A stretch of DNA of 64,000 bases, from NCBI GenBank assembly GCA_029582265.1, contig CM055816.1, positions 4,370,698-4,434,697 on the forward strand. Reading direction: 5' to 3'. Origin of the DNA: Zoroaster sp. YZ-2022 (lineage: Eukaryota; Echinodermata; Asteroidea; Forcipulatida; Zoroasteridae). The notes under the pieces are model-generated. The model did no database searches. It worked only from the letters and a program-made list of their open reading frames with translations, and was not told the origin of the DNA. The translations under genes and the position numbers were made by a program. Below, one piece after another: positions 33,004-45,238 of this stretch (position 1 is its first letter; each line of letters opens with the position of its first letter).

Positions 33004-34936
33004 TCTAAATGGCTTTTCCTTTTAATAGCGTAAATTGAATCGTGTAGTTATTCATACCAGTAGGAGTTTGCAATGGACCGGAACTGACAGGTTGACATTT
33101 CGCAATAGTTCGCAGATTTTGTCTTCTTATTTTCAGCTAGCACAACATATTCATCTCTTAACCCTGTGATGTGGTGAATTGTCCATTGGATATAATAATC
33201 TTGTCCTGTTTATTTTGAACCTTGAATCCCGCAACACCTGCCTCATTGCTATGATGTTATAATACGTTGTAACAACAATTTAGCCATTTTCAATGAAAGA
33301 AAAGAAATAGCAACTAACAACTAAGCAATTAATCAAATATAAAACTTTGAAATTTTCTTCTTAAATTTCTCGAAATTTCATTAATCGCTTTTAATAATTA
33401 TTGAGCAAGTATAATTCTGCCTACGTACACAAATGCATATAACTTATGAAGAAGACAGAGCGAGAGGTATGATCTTACCACTGGATCTATCATTTTCAAA
33501 ACTTATATGCGTCATACGCGCGCGTATTGAAAGCACGCACATTTGTTTTCAACTTGTGACTCCAAGGCAATAATAATTCAATGTGTTATTACAAAGACTG
33601 AACTGTTTTCCATGATTTCAAAACGATTATATCGCTGACATGGTAGCCATTGGTGTATTTCTATTCTTTTACAAAACATATAACACTTAACGATTTCTTC
33701 TAGAATTCTATAAAGAAAAAGTGGGCAGTATACATTTGTGTACGTAGACAGAATAACAACGAGAAAATAAACAAATTAAAAATCCTACATATCTCAATTG
33801 GGAATGTCAGTTTGGGAATCTAGGGGTTCCGGGGGAGTCGGGAGAGATCCAGAGTCGTGTAGGGGAACTAGGTTACCTAGGGGTCCTACTTATACCGTCC
33901 CTCTCGTCGTCTCTAGAAATCACTGCCACTTTTAAACCTTATAAAAATATTTCTTGCTTTTCAATTGGTAGGTTTTAACATGTTGACACGTGCACGTGTT
34001 TCATCTCATGTGATTCTGTCACATTTTTCTCAACTAATATCAATCCCATTTTTTAATTTAAAATGGAGTAGGGCCTATAGGACAATTAATGTTATTATTG
34101 TTGAAATTATTGTTTTATTCACTTTACATTGGATTGTTGTTAGTAATAATTGTAGCTTTAAACATGTGAGTAAAGTTAATCGTTTTTATCAATATCACAT
34201 TTTTTTGGGTGTGATATTGGTCGTCATCGCAGTGAATTTATAAGAGCGTAAAATCTCATAATATATTATTTACAATCCATCCGCAAGGGAAACGCTAATT
34301 GTTAGCCATTAATTAGTCTAAATGGCTTTCCCTTTTAATAGCGTAAATTGAATCTTGTTGTTATCCATACCAGTAGGAGTTTGCAATGGACCGGAACTGA
34401 CAGGTTGACATTTCGCAATAGTTTGCAGATTTTGTCTTCTTATTTTCAGCTAGCACAACATATTCATCTCTTAACCCTGTGATGTGGTGAATTGTCCATT
34501 GGACGTAATCATCTTGTCCTGTTTATTTTGAACCTTGAATCCCGCAACACCTGCCTCATTGCTATGATGTTATAATACGTTATAACAACAATTTAGCCAT
34601 TTTCAATGAAAGAAAAAGAAATAGCAACTAACAACTAAGCAATTAATCAAATATAAAACTTTGAAATTTTCTTCTTAAATTTCTCGAAATTTCATTAATC
34701 ACTGCCTACGTATACACAAATGCATATATAACTTATGAAGAAGATAGAGCGAGAGGTATGATCTTACCACTGGATTTATCATTTTCAAAACTTATATGCG
34801 TCATACGCGCGCGTATTGAAAGCACGCACACTTTGTTTTCAACTTGTGACTCCAAGGCAATAATAATTAAATGTGTTATTACAAAGACTGAACTGTTTTC
34901 CATGATTTCAAAAGGATTGTATCGCTGACATGGTAA

Positions 34937-35880
34937 TAATAATATAATAATAAATTAAACATTTCTATTGCGCTGTTTCCATTTAAAATGATCAAAAGCG
35001 CATAAAAATTAAAATAAAGACACCATTGAATAAACAGAAATAAATACAAACAAACTCCCCCTTTTTTTTAATCAGAAGAACAAATGAGGTTGCCAAGCCA
35101 GCGCCCAAACCTCAGTATGGGTTTACGTCTGTCCCGCCAGAGGAGGATCTATGTCAATGTACCCCCACTGGCATCGGTGATGTCTCGATCTTTCCCGGAG
35201 ACAGACGCCTTTAACCTACCTATACTAATTAAAGGAATATAGCCTAACTAGCTTGGTTCTCATCAAAAGTGTGTAATTAAGGAAATTAATTTACAAATTT
35301 AATAGCTTCATTAAAAAGGTATGTTTTAATCTTACGTTTAAAAGAATCAAGTGTCTGTTCATTGCGAATGTGGCGCGGGAGTGCATTCCAGAGCACTGGG
35401 GCTGCCGATGAAAATGCTCTATATAGCACCCAGCGTAGCAAGCATCTTGCCCTTAGAGTACTCTAAAATAAGTCCATTACTACTTGACCTGAGATTATAA
35501 CGGGAACCTTTGTTAATTACTAATGAAACTTTTTATGTACACTGGAGATAAACCATGGAGTGCCTTGAAAGTTAACACAAGAAAAATGAAATTAATCCTA
35601 AACGAAACAGGTAGCCAATGTAATTTGCGAATAATTGGTGTTATATGCTGAAACCTAGGTGTGTTGAACACAAGTCTGGCCGAAGCATTCTGGTTGTAGT
35701 TTGGCTAATTGACTTTTCGGTAGACCGTACAATAAGCTGTTACAATAATCCATTCGACTGGTAACAAAAGCATGGACTAAGGTCAATAGAGACTCACGAG
35801 ATAAAAACTTACTAATACTTCTAATGTTATGCAGATGGAAAAAGCAGCCGAACAAGCCTTAGAAATATGAATATTCATGG
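34937..35880 (-). mobile_element. CR1-like LINE 3' fragment, copy in unit 2
   Basis: The minus strand encodes the RT thumb/C-terminal region (ISKFLSRESLLTLVHAFVTS, YCNSLLYGLPKSQLAKLQ) and, after a frame change, HWLPVSFRIN and ALHGLSPVYIKS. Further down is VLWNALPRHIRNEQTLDSFK, the usual C-terminal end of CR1/Rex-like elements. A 3' UTR ends in a (TAA)n-rich tail near 34937. It is inserted at the a/b junction; unit 1 lacks it. Confidence 0.8.
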
Positions 35881-36927
35881 TCAACTTTGAGTAGCAGTGG
35901 TAGCAATGGTAGCCATTGGTATATTTCTATTCTTTTACAAAACATACATCACGTCCAAGTATAACACTTAACGATTTCATCTAGAATTCTTTAAGATAAA
36001 GTGGATAGTACATTTGTGTACGTAGACAGAATAACAACGAGAAAATAAACAAATTAAAAATCCTACATATTTCAATTGGGAATGTCAGTCTGGGCATCTA
36101 GGGGTTCCGGGGATCGGGAGGGATCCAGAGTCGTGTAGGGGTACTAGGTTAGCTAGGGGTCCTACTTATACCATCCCTCTCGCTGTCTCTAGAAATCACT
36201 GCCACTTTTTAACATCACCTCCCCATCAGACACCACGTAAAGGCACAAATGCATTTGCTTGTTGCTATATGAAAACTAATACTAAGTATCATTGGCAGAT
36301 CGAGGGAGCCAGGGGGAAGATTAGCGGATAAAGGAGGCAGGCAAAGAGGACAAGTGTCCATTCATCACCTTGCAATAAATTTACCCCACACTTTATATAT
36401 GTGGACCTCTTTTAGGCAGTTTCACCCCTTTTTGATGTCTCATTTTCATTTCAGCTACCCTGGATCCACCCTGCTTATAAAAAGCGTCAGTACTGTTTGG
36501 ACTGTTATAGATAATATTAGTCTGTCATAAAAATCTAGCTGAATCTGTACCTCTCCATAAATAATTTACAAGCTGACTGCAGGTGGAGACACTTAATGAA
36601 ACACTAAATTGGCCTGTCATCAAAACGACTTCAAATTTGACAAATGTTATTACTATAATTTATTATACGTATGAAATAATAATGTTACCAGCACGCCATT
36701 ACCATTAAAATTCAATAGTCTGTTCTCAGTAAGAGCTGAATACTCGCATATATTATTTACAAGCCAACTACGTGTGGAAACACTTAATGAGCCATTTCAA
36801 GTCCAAATACCTTGACTTGTAATTCCTTAATTGTTATAATCTTAAACCATTTGGTGTATTGATAAGGTGGTGATTGGGGAGACGGAGTTCTTCTACCATA
36901 CATGTTCTATGCGTGTCCACCGTTTTG

Positions 36928-37110
36928 TCAGTGTATTGTTTTACCCCCTTTCATTGGGCCCTGCTGCCTGGATTCGCCTTCAGCTAATACAACATTACAA
37001 TCATCGTAGACTATAATTGACATTTTGAAGAGTTTGAACAATGTCTTGTATAAAACGAGGTCAACAAAACTTTTGAAATCTTCTTGTCTGAAGACCAGTG
37101 TTCTAGCCAT
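36928..37110 (-). CDS. small ORF of segment d, copy 1 (60 aa), unknown
   Basis: Begins MARTLVFRQEDFKSFVDLVL and ends PMKGGKTIH. The second copy at 43184-43366 differs at three bases only (two replacement, one silent) and keeps the frame. The sequence YKTLFKLFKMSIIVYDDCNV is not recognised. It may be an exon of the repeat unit's protein or a chance ORF preserved by recent duplication. Confidence 0.3.
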   Translation of the reverse strand: MARTLVFRQEDFKSFVDLVLYKTLFKLFKMSIIVYDDCNVVLAEGESRQQGPMKGGKTIH

Positions 37111-37315
37111 GATGACATTATAGGGTAGCCGCTACAATACGGCGTGGGGTCCGGGGCCCGTTTAAGGGCCCTGGGAAATTTTTAGGTTCTAGATGCTCTC
37201 TGGAGCAATCTGAGGCTATTTAGGGGCATATTGTATATAATTTATAACACAAAACCATATTTTTTTAGACATACAAATATTTCTTGCTTTTCAATTGGTA
37301 GGTTTTAACATGTCA

Positions 37316-37799
37316 GTATGGGTTTACGTCTGTCCCGCCAGAGGAGGATCTATGTCAATATACCCCCACTGGCATCGGTGATGTCTCGATCTTTCCCGGA
37401 GACAGACGCCTTTAACCTACCTATACTAATTAAAGGAATATAGCCTAACTAGCTTGGTTCTCATCAAAAGTGTAATTAAGGAAATTAATTTAAAAGCTTC
37501 ATTAAAAAGGTATGTTTTAATATTACGTTTAAAAGAATCAAGTGTCTGTTCATTGCGAATGTGGCGCGGGAGTGCATTCCAGAGCACTGGGGCTGCCAAT
37601 GAAAATGCTCAAGCACCCAGCGTAGCAAGCATCTTGCCCTTAGGGTGCACTAAAACAAGACCATTACTACTTGACCTGAGATTATAACGGGAACCTTTGT
37701 TAATACTAATGAGATTTTTTATGTACACTGGAGATAAACCATGGAGTGCCTTGAAAGTTAACAAAATAATTTTAAAATTAATCCTAAACGAAACATGTA
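37316..37799 (-). mobile_element. CR1-like LINE 3' fragment, copy in unit 3 (left part)
   Basis: Same element as 34937-35880, beginning at TCAGTATGGGTTTACGTCTG. It is split by the younger LINE at 37800-39943 and continues at 39949-40095. Its 3' tail is missing (junction with truncated segment e at about 37315). Confidence 0.8.
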
Positions 37800-39943
37800 A
37801 TAATAATAATAATAAAGATTTTTAGCGCGCACATATCCACCCTGCTGGGCGCTCAAGGCGCGGAAACAAAGAAAAAAACATTAATACAAACAATATACAA
37901 TGATAGCATAGGGAAACAAATATTATGTACCGAGATACATGCACCTACAATGCAATTACAAATAACTTTATACATCATCTTTAAAGAGTTGTGACATAAG
38001 ATGAGTTTTAAGCATCGACTTGAATCTGGTTATACTATGACAAGATTTGAGTTTAGTTGGAAGACGATTCCAGAGTCTCGGAGCTGCGACAGAAAACGAC
38101 CTATCACCCCAGATCCGTTTTGAAGTTGGTTCCTTTAGGAGTGACATGTTGCTGGAGCGCAAATTGCGTGATGGAGTGTAGACTTTAAGCAGTTCAGAAA
38201 TATAAATTGGAGCAATGTTATTAAAAGATTTGTGAACAATTAGCATAAGTTTAAAAAACAATTCTCTGTGAAACAGGAAGCCAGTGCAGTTTTTTTCAAG
38301 ATTGGCGTGATATGGCATGACTTTTCGGACAAAGTCACAACACGAGCTGCTGTGTTTTGTATGGTGCTGAAGACGAGATATTTGATTCTGCGGGAGACCG
38401 TAAAGGAGAGCATTCCCGTTATCGAGCCGTGATGTGACAAACGCATGTATAATTTGTTCAGCAGCACTTTTATTCAAGTATTTCCTAATTCGGCTTATAT
38501 TTCTGATATGAAATGATGATATGCGAACAATGTTGGAGATATGTGGTTTTAAAGTCATTGTCGAGTCAAATATAACACCCAAATTACGTGCATGTAATGA
38601 GGGGGTTATCTGCGAGTCACCAATTGTAATAAATGGAAGAGAAACTTTAGAAAATTGCTGACGTGATCCAAATAGAACAAATTCTGTTTTTTCATCGTTC
38701 AGTTTCAGGAAGTTTTGTGTCATCCAACTTCGAATCTCTTGAATACATTTCTCCAGTGTTTTAATGCAGGAATCGGCAGGTTCTTGAGAAGATTTAAAAG
38801 TAATGTAAAGCTGCGTGTCATCAGCGTAAACATGGTAATTTAAATTATACTTCAAAATGATATCACGAACTGGAAAGGTATAAACAGTAAACCACTGTGG
38901 GCCGAGTACAGAGCCTTGGGGTACAGAATAGTCAAGAATAACAGGCTCGGAGATAGCGTTACCAATACAAACATGCTGAGGCCTATTTAAAAGGTAGGAC
39001 TTACACCAATCCAGGGCTGTGTCCTGTATTCCAAGATGATATTGAAGGCGGGAGAGAAGGATTTTATGATCGACCGTGTCAAATGCGGCGCTTAAGTCTA
39101 ACAAAACTAATGCAGTGATTTTCCCCTCATCCATGGCAGATAAAAATGTCATTGTTGACGCGAAGAAGAGCAGTTTCCGTTCCATGAAATGGTTTGTAGG
39201 CTGACTGAAATGTGTCCGACAGGTTATTAGCACGAACATGGTCAGAGATCCGTGATGAAACAACTCGCTCGATTGTTTTTCCAAGGTACTTTAAATTCGC
39301 TACTGGTCGGTAATTTTTGAAAGCTTCCTTGTCCAAATTGGGTTTCTTTAGGAGTGGTTTAAGATGAGCAACCTTCTGGCTATTAGGGAAACAACCGGAA
39401 GAAAGAGATCTGTTTACAATAATTGTGATATACTTAGCAAACACATCAATATTTTGTTTTATTAGCGAAGTTGGCACTGGATCAAGTTCACATGATTTTG
39501 ATGGCGATTTCATGATGAGTTTCTTGATCTCCGTAACACTAGTAGGCTCAAACATGGACAGTCTACATTGTGGATCCTTGCGTGATGGTGTTTGTGATAG
39601 AATGGCAGGTACTGAGGGAAAAGAACGACGGATATTCTCAATTTTTGTGACAAAAAAGTTTGAAAAAGCATTTGCGAGGTCCTGATCGGAGTGTGTAAAT
39701 GGAAGCACTGGAGCTTTGGGTTTATGAAGCAGCTTTTCAACAATGTTAAAGAGTTTTTTCTGATCACCAGAGCTATCTTCCACAAGAGATGAGTAGTGAG
39801 TTATTTTTGCCTGGTTAGTCATGTTCTTCACAATATCACGTTGGTTACAGTATTCTTGCCGATGTACTCCAAGTTTCCCATTGTCACGCCATCTTCGCTC
39901 AAGTTGACGGCGGATTTTCCTTGCAGCACGGATATCATCATTG
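37800..39943 (-). pseudogene. CR1/L2-like LINE, 5'-truncated, frameshifted
   Basis: The minus strand encodes pre-RT and RT. One frame (39958-39127) carries ARKIRRQLERRWR, ANAFSNFFVTKI, CELDPVPTSLIK and NYRPVANLKYLGKTIERVV. The next frame (39284-37968) carries LVLLDLSAAFDTVDHKILL, the VPQGSVLGPQ motif, YADDTQLYI (the RT catalytic motif), LKLNDEKTEFVLFGS and AAPRLWNRLPTKLKS. The frame changes near 39150, and twice more around 38270-38390. The catalytic Asp pair is intact but the ORF is broken. The 3' end reads GCGCCTTGAGCGCCCAGCAG, GGTGGATATGTGCGCGC, then (ATT)n at 37799-37815. It is flanked by ATGTA on both sides (37795-37799 and 39944-39948), a probable 5-bp target duplication. Confidence 0.9.
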
Positions 39944-39948
39944 ATGTA

Positions 39949-40095
39949 GCCAATGTAATTCGCGAAGAATTGGTGTTATATGCTGAAACCTAGGTGTGTT
40001 GAACACAAGTCTGGCCGCAGCATTCTGGACTCGTTGTAATTTGGCTAATTGACTTTTCGGTAGACCATACAATAAGCTATTACAATAATCCATTC
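39949..40095 (-). mobile_element. CR1-like LINE 3' fragment, copy in unit 3 (right part)
   Basis: Continuation of 37316-37799, matching 35611-35760 (GCCAATGTAATT, TTGGTGTTATATGCTGAAAC). Confidence 0.78.
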
Positions 40096-40884
40096 ATGGT
40101 CAACTGTGAGTAGCAGTGGTAGCAATTGTAGCCGTTGGTATATTTCTATTCTTTTACAAAGCATACATCACGTCCAAGTATAACACTTTACGATTTCTTC
40201 TAGAATTCTTTTAAGAAAAAGTGGGCAGTACATTTGTGTACGTAAACAGAATAACAAGGAGAAAATAAACAAATTAAAAATCCTACATATTTCAATTGGG
40301 AATGTCAGTCTGGGCATCTAGGGGTTCCGGGGGATCGGGAGAGGTCCAGTGTCGTGTAGGGGTACTAGGTTAGCTAGGGTTCCTACTTATACCATCCCCC
40401 TCGCTGTCTCTAGAAATCACTGCCACTTTTTAACATCACCTCCTCATCAGACACCACGTAAAGGCACAAATGCATTTGCTTGTTGCTTCATGAAAACTAA
40501 TACCAAGTATCATTGACAGATCGGGTGAACCAGGAGGAAGATTAGCGGATAAAGGAGGCAGGCAAAGAGGACAAGTGTCCATTCATCACCTTGCAATTAA
40601 TTTACCCTTTACTTTATATATGTGGACCTCTTTTAGGCAGTTTCACCCCTTTTTGATGTCTCATTTTCATTTCAGCTACCCTGGATCCACCCCTGCTTAT
40701 AAAAAGCGTCAGTACTGCTTGGACTGTTATAGATAATATTAGTCTGTGTCTTGATTCAGAGGTTAAAGAAATCTGTGTTTTGTAAATGTTGTTAATAATA
40801 ATTAATAATGTAATAATGTTCCTATTTAAATTCCCTAGTGTACCTTTATTTTAAACTTAACTGGGGTGAGCACACATCCACAAG

Positions 40885-41785
40885 CCCTTTCCCACTTACA
40901 CGATTTTTGTTGAGAGCACGATTTTTCAAAGTTGAAAAATCGTGCTCAGTCGTGCTGTACCGTAGCACCACACTCAAAAAGTTCAAGGTCTATCGAATTC
41001 TACGTCTTGTCAAGACGCTATCAAGACGCCGTCAAGATGTGGTACGGCAGTAGTGCGATAGTGCCATGACAGTGTTACGGTAGAGTTACGACATCGTCAA
41101 GATTTGTCACGGCGTACCAAGAAATGCCAAGATTGTACTACGACGTCACTACGGCGTCAGTACGATTTCACAAGACGCCAGTGCGACGCCAGTATGATTT
41201 CACAAGACGCCTGTACGATTTAATTAATCACATGACGGAAAAGGCGCAATTGGTGAATTTATAATTATTTGGATGTTGTCGTTGTCGTCATAATTTTTTA
41301 AACAAGAGACAAGAGACATGTGATAAAAACACACACCATCAGCAGAGACACGTGATAAAAAATCATGTTCTTGCTGGCATCTTGTTGGCGTCTTGTTTAA
41401 GTCTTGCTAGGTCGCAGCACCATCGTAGCGGCATCGTATCAGCATCGTAGCGAAGTCTTGGCCTACCGTAGGTGTTGCGGCCACCACGAATGAGTACGAA
41501 TGAACAAGACGCCGTCACGACATACCACGACAACGTAAAGACAACGTTACGACTCTAATACGATGCTGCTGCGGTGGACCACGATTTTTTTCCACCGCTA
41601 CGGTAGAGCAAGATTTTGTTGAACATTCCAAAAAAATCGTGCTACTCCACGGTGCCATCAAGATCTACTACGGTGTGCTACGGTGGACCACGATTGACCA
41701 CGAACATGGCCACGACGCCGTTGCGATTGTAAATAATTGAAAAATCGTGCTCTACCGTAGCAAAAATCGTGTAAGTGGGAAAGGG
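40885..41785. mobile_element. 901-bp inverted-repeat element rich in ACGGCGTC/CGATTTT motifs
   Basis: The ends CCCTTTCCCACTTACACGAT and ATCGTGTAAGTGGGAAAGGG are perfect inverted copies (24 bp with the adjoining TTTT). Internally, the motifs CACGATTTTT, TACGGTAG, GACGCC and CAAGACGCC recur on both strands, giving extensive self-complementarity. There is no ORF. Confidence 0.85.
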
Positions 41786-42556
41786 GCATAAGGTATGGGC
41801 GAGCAGTCACTTTCGTCGAAAAATCGATAATCGATTAATGGAACTTTCATTGTACGCCAAACCAACACTTGATGTAGTACTAACAACTGGACATTGGAAT
41901 TCGCAGAGTCTATGGATGCCGAGAATTCAGGATTCGCTATATATGTGAGAATTGCCAAAATTCTCGCCCCTCATTTTTTTGACTTCCTGACTTTCGGGGC
42001 GGAGGTCTGCAGAGTAGCAGCGTGGGCGGAGAAGTTTCACTGTGTGCCCACGTTGGGGAACGGCATGCTGTTTTAGTTGCTGAACTTTGCTGAAGTTTTT
42101 TGTACGCCGTTCTTGCACGAATTAATTCGTGAAACCTCCAGTAAAATTCGTCGCCGCAGAAACCATGCAGTAAGCTGTTACTTACCAGCGCCAGTGGTTG
42201 TCTTCTTCTGGGAGTTTGCTCGCCGACGAGGCGAAGCTGAGGCTTCAGAGGGGCGTCGCACACAGTGGCTCGTGCCTTGGGCACTGTGTGAATTCACCAG
42301 AGCTGGGGTCGACTGATCTTTTTCGTTTGTACCGGTCGCGTGAAGCGACGACGGTACGAGGGAGAGGAACAACCGCTGCCTACCGAGAACTGTACCTGTT
42401 GCATTCCACCATTTTCCCACCACATTTCATGTGCTTTTGAGGAGATCAACAATCTACGGTGACCAATCATAAACATTGACTTTTCTTTTCGACTTTTGTG
42501 GTCTTCGACCCTAATTAGTATTTTGCCTGGGCTGCTCGCCCCATATCCAACCTTAT
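41786..42556. mobile_element. possible second nested element
   Basis: CATAAGGTATGGGCGAGCAG at 41787-41806 is imperfectly mirrored by CTGCTCGCCCCATATCCAAC (about 42531-42550) followed by CTTAT. The interior is GC-richer than its surroundings and contains ORFs of 60-115 codons without recognised homology. It could instead be part of the LTR. Confidence 0.4.
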
Positions 42557-43183
42557 TTTTTCTATTTAATCTTTATGCTATAACACAACTGGTCAATGGA
42601 TTTTGTTTCGTAATTATTTAATATTAAATTTGATTGAACATAATTGTTGTTTGTATTTTTGCATGTCTGTTTGACTATTTTGTTACCCTAATTTTCCAGT
42701 GCGTGGGTTATTTTTAGGCCTCTAGCGTTTTCGGAATTTTGGGCCGTAACAGTCTGTCATAAAAATCTAGCTGAATCTGTACCTCTCCATAAATAATTTA
42801 CAAGCCGACTGCAGGTGGAAACACTTAATGAAACACTAAATTGGCCTGTCATCAAAACGACTTCAAATTTGACAAATGTTATTACTATAATTTATTATAC
42901 GTATGAAATAATAATGTTACCAGCACGCCATTACCATTAAAATTCAATAGTCTGTTCTCAGTAAGAGCTGAATACTCTCATATATTATTTACAAGCCAAC
43001 TACGTGTGGAAACACTTAATGAGCCATTTCAAGTCCAAATACCTTGACTTGTAATTCCTTAATTGTTATAATCTTAAACCATTTGGTGTATTGATAAGGT
43101 GGTGATTGGGGGGAGGGATATCTTCTACCATACATGTTCTATGCGTGTCCACCGTTTTGTCAGTGTATTGTTTTACCCCCTTT

Positions 43184-43366
43184 CATTGGGCTCTGCTGCC
43201 TGGATTCGCCTTCAGCTAATACAACATTACAATCATCGTAGACTATAATTGACATTTTGAAGAGTTTGAACAAAGTCTTGTATAAAACGAGGTCAACAAA
43301 TCTTTTGAAATCTTCTTGTCTGAAGACCAGTGTTCTAGCCATGATGAAATTATAGGGTAGGAACAT
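43184..43366 (-). CDS. small ORF of segment d, copy 2 (60 aa, or 68 from an upstream Met)
   Basis: Same reading as 36928-37110 with G/S and S/R replacements. Here the frame is open eight codons further upstream (MFLPYNFI). Function unknown. Confidence 0.3.
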
Positions 43367-44574
43367 TTGTATGAGACGAATCTGCGAGCGCGTAGCGCGA
43401 AGCCACTACGGCGTGGGGTCCGGGGCCCATTTAAGGGCCCCGGGAAATATTTAGGTTGTAGATGCCCTCTGGTGCAATCTGAGGCTATTTAGAGGCATAT
43501 TGCATATAATTTATAACACAAAACCATATTTTTTTCGACATAAAAATATTTCTTGCTTTTCAATTGGTAGGTTTTAACATGTTTACACGTGCACGTGTTT
43601 CATCTCATGTAATTCTGTCACATTTTTTTCAACTAATATCAAACCCATTTTTTAATTTAAAATGGAGTAGGGCCTACAGGACAGATGTTATTATTGTTGA
43701 AATGATTGTTTTATTCACTTTACATTGGATTGTTGTTAGTAATAATTGTAGCTTTAAACATGTGAGTAAAGTTAATCGTTTTTATCAATATCACATGTTG
43801 GCTTTTTAAAAGTTTTTCTGTGATATTGATCGTGATCGCAGTGAATTTATGAGCGTAAAAATCTCATAATATATTATTTACAATCCATTCGCAGGGGAAA
43901 CGCTAATAGTAAGCCATTAATTAGTCTAATGGCTTTTCCTTTTAATAGCGTAAATTGAATCTTGTTGTTATGTATACCAGTAGGAATTTGCAATGGACCG
44001 GAACTGACAGGTTGACATTTCGCAATAGTTTGCAGATTTTGTCTTCTTATTTTCAGCTAGCACAACATATTCATCTCTTAACCCTGTGATGTGGTGAATT
44101 GTCCATTGGATATAATAATCTTGTCCTGTTTATTTTTAACCTTGAATCCCGCAACACCTGCCTCATTGCTATGATGTTATAATACGTTATAACAACAACT
44201 TAGGCATTTTCAATGAAAGAAAAAGAAATAGCAACTAACAACTAAGCAATTAATCAAATATAAAACATTGAAATTTTCTTCTTAAATGTCTCGAAATTTC
44301 ATTAATCACTGCCTACGTACACAAATGCATATATAACTTATGAAGATTAGAGCGAGATGTATGATCTTACCACTGGATTTATCCTTTCAAAACTTATAAT
44401 GCGTCATACGGAGTGCATGCTAGTTTAGATTAACTCATCAGTGACCGAAAATAATACACCACATAATAAAGTCATATTATCATTGCTGCTGCATAAATGA
44501 GCCAGTGATGTTATTCATATTATAAATACTTCCTCAGTAATTGAGTCTTTAGTTTATGTTTCAATTAAAAAATG

Positions 44575-44700
44575 TTAAGACGTCTGCAATAGTCAGCATG
44601 AGGTCGTGGGTTCGATTCCCACCGAGTCGCCTATGTTTTACAGGCACTGAGTATGCAGTGCCTACACGTCGGTGCAGGGCAAAATTAAATCAATGTTAAT
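44575..44700 (+). mobile_element. tRNA-derived SINE fragment
   Basis: Contains the B box GGTTCGATTCC at 44609-44619, CCACCGAGTCGCCTATG, then CAGGCACTGAGTATGCAGTG and GCAGGGCAAAATTAAATCAA. It is the same family as the minus-strand segment at 3070-3250. No A box at the usual distance is clear, so it is probably 5'-truncated. Confidence 0.65.
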
Positions 44701-44738
44701 ACTGTCTAGTAAGATTTTGTTTTAAATGTTTTAAACAC

Positions 44739-45238
44739 NNNNNNNNNNNNNNNNNNNNNNNNNNNNNNNNNNNNNNNNNNNNNNNNNNNNNNNNNNNNNN
44801 NNNNNNNNNNNNNNNNNNNNNNNNNNNNNNNNNNNNNNNNNNNNNNNNNNNNNNNNNNNNNNNNNNNNNNNNNNNNNNNNNNNNNNNNNNNNNNNNNNNN
44901 NNNNNNNNNNNNNNNNNNNNNNNNNNNNNNNNNNNNNNNNNNNNNNNNNNNNNNNNNNNNNNNNNNNNNNNNNNNNNNNNNNNNNNNNNNNNNNNNNNNN
45001 NNNNNNNNNNNNNNNNNNNNNNNNNNNNNNNNNNNNNNNNNNNNNNNNNNNNNNNNNNNNNNNNNNNNNNNNNNNNNNNNNNNNNNNNNNNNNNNNNNNN
45101 NNNNNNNNNNNNNNNNNNNNNNNNNNNNNNNNNNNNNNNNNNNNNNNNNNNNNNNNNNNNNNNNNNNNNNNNNNNNNNNNNNNNNNNNNNNNNNNNNNNN
45201 NNNNNNNNNNNNNNNNNNNNNNNNNNNNNNNNNNNNNN
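44739..45238. other. assembly gap, 500 N
   Basis: Exactly 500 Ns, the usual size of a placeholder gap, so the true distance is unknown. The apparent ORF across it is meaningless. Confidence 0.99.

Larger units (their letters stand above)
40748..42750 (-). mobile_element. LTR-like insertion in segment c, with nested elements
   Basis: Segment c is interrupted between two copies of AGTCTGT (40741-40747 and 42751-42757); the uninterrupted c at 36509 carries the same word once. On the minus strand the insertion begins TGTTACGGCCCAAAATTCCG, which resembles Gypsy-type LTR starts, and ends GAATCAAGACACA. Without the two nested elements only about 330 bp remain, fitting a solo LTR. No internal gag/pol was found. 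Confidence 0.55.
33004..44410. repeat. tandem array of an unclassified ~2.4-kb unit (segments a-b-c-d-e)
   Basis: Segment a (~620 bp, starts TCTAAATGGCTTTTCC) occurs at 33004, 34317 and 43925. Segment b (~325 bp, contains ATCTAGGGGTTCCGGGGG) occurs at 33640, 35890 and 40110. Segment c occurs at 36216 and at 40431 continued at 42751. Segment d occurs at 36900 and 43130. Segment e (contains TTGCTTTTCAATTGGTAGG) occurs at 33946, 37276 (truncated) and 43541. Order: a-b-e | a-LINE-b-c-d-e' | LINE-b-c-(LTR)-c-d-e | a. The e/a junction is palindromic (AGCCATTAATTAG-TCTAATGGCT). The unit class is unknown. Confidence 0.85.

Noticed and set aside
44609..44640. tRNA gene at GGTTCGATTCCCACC
   Set aside because: Only the T-arm/B-box side is tRNA-like; the downstream body matches the SINE segment near 3.1 kb.
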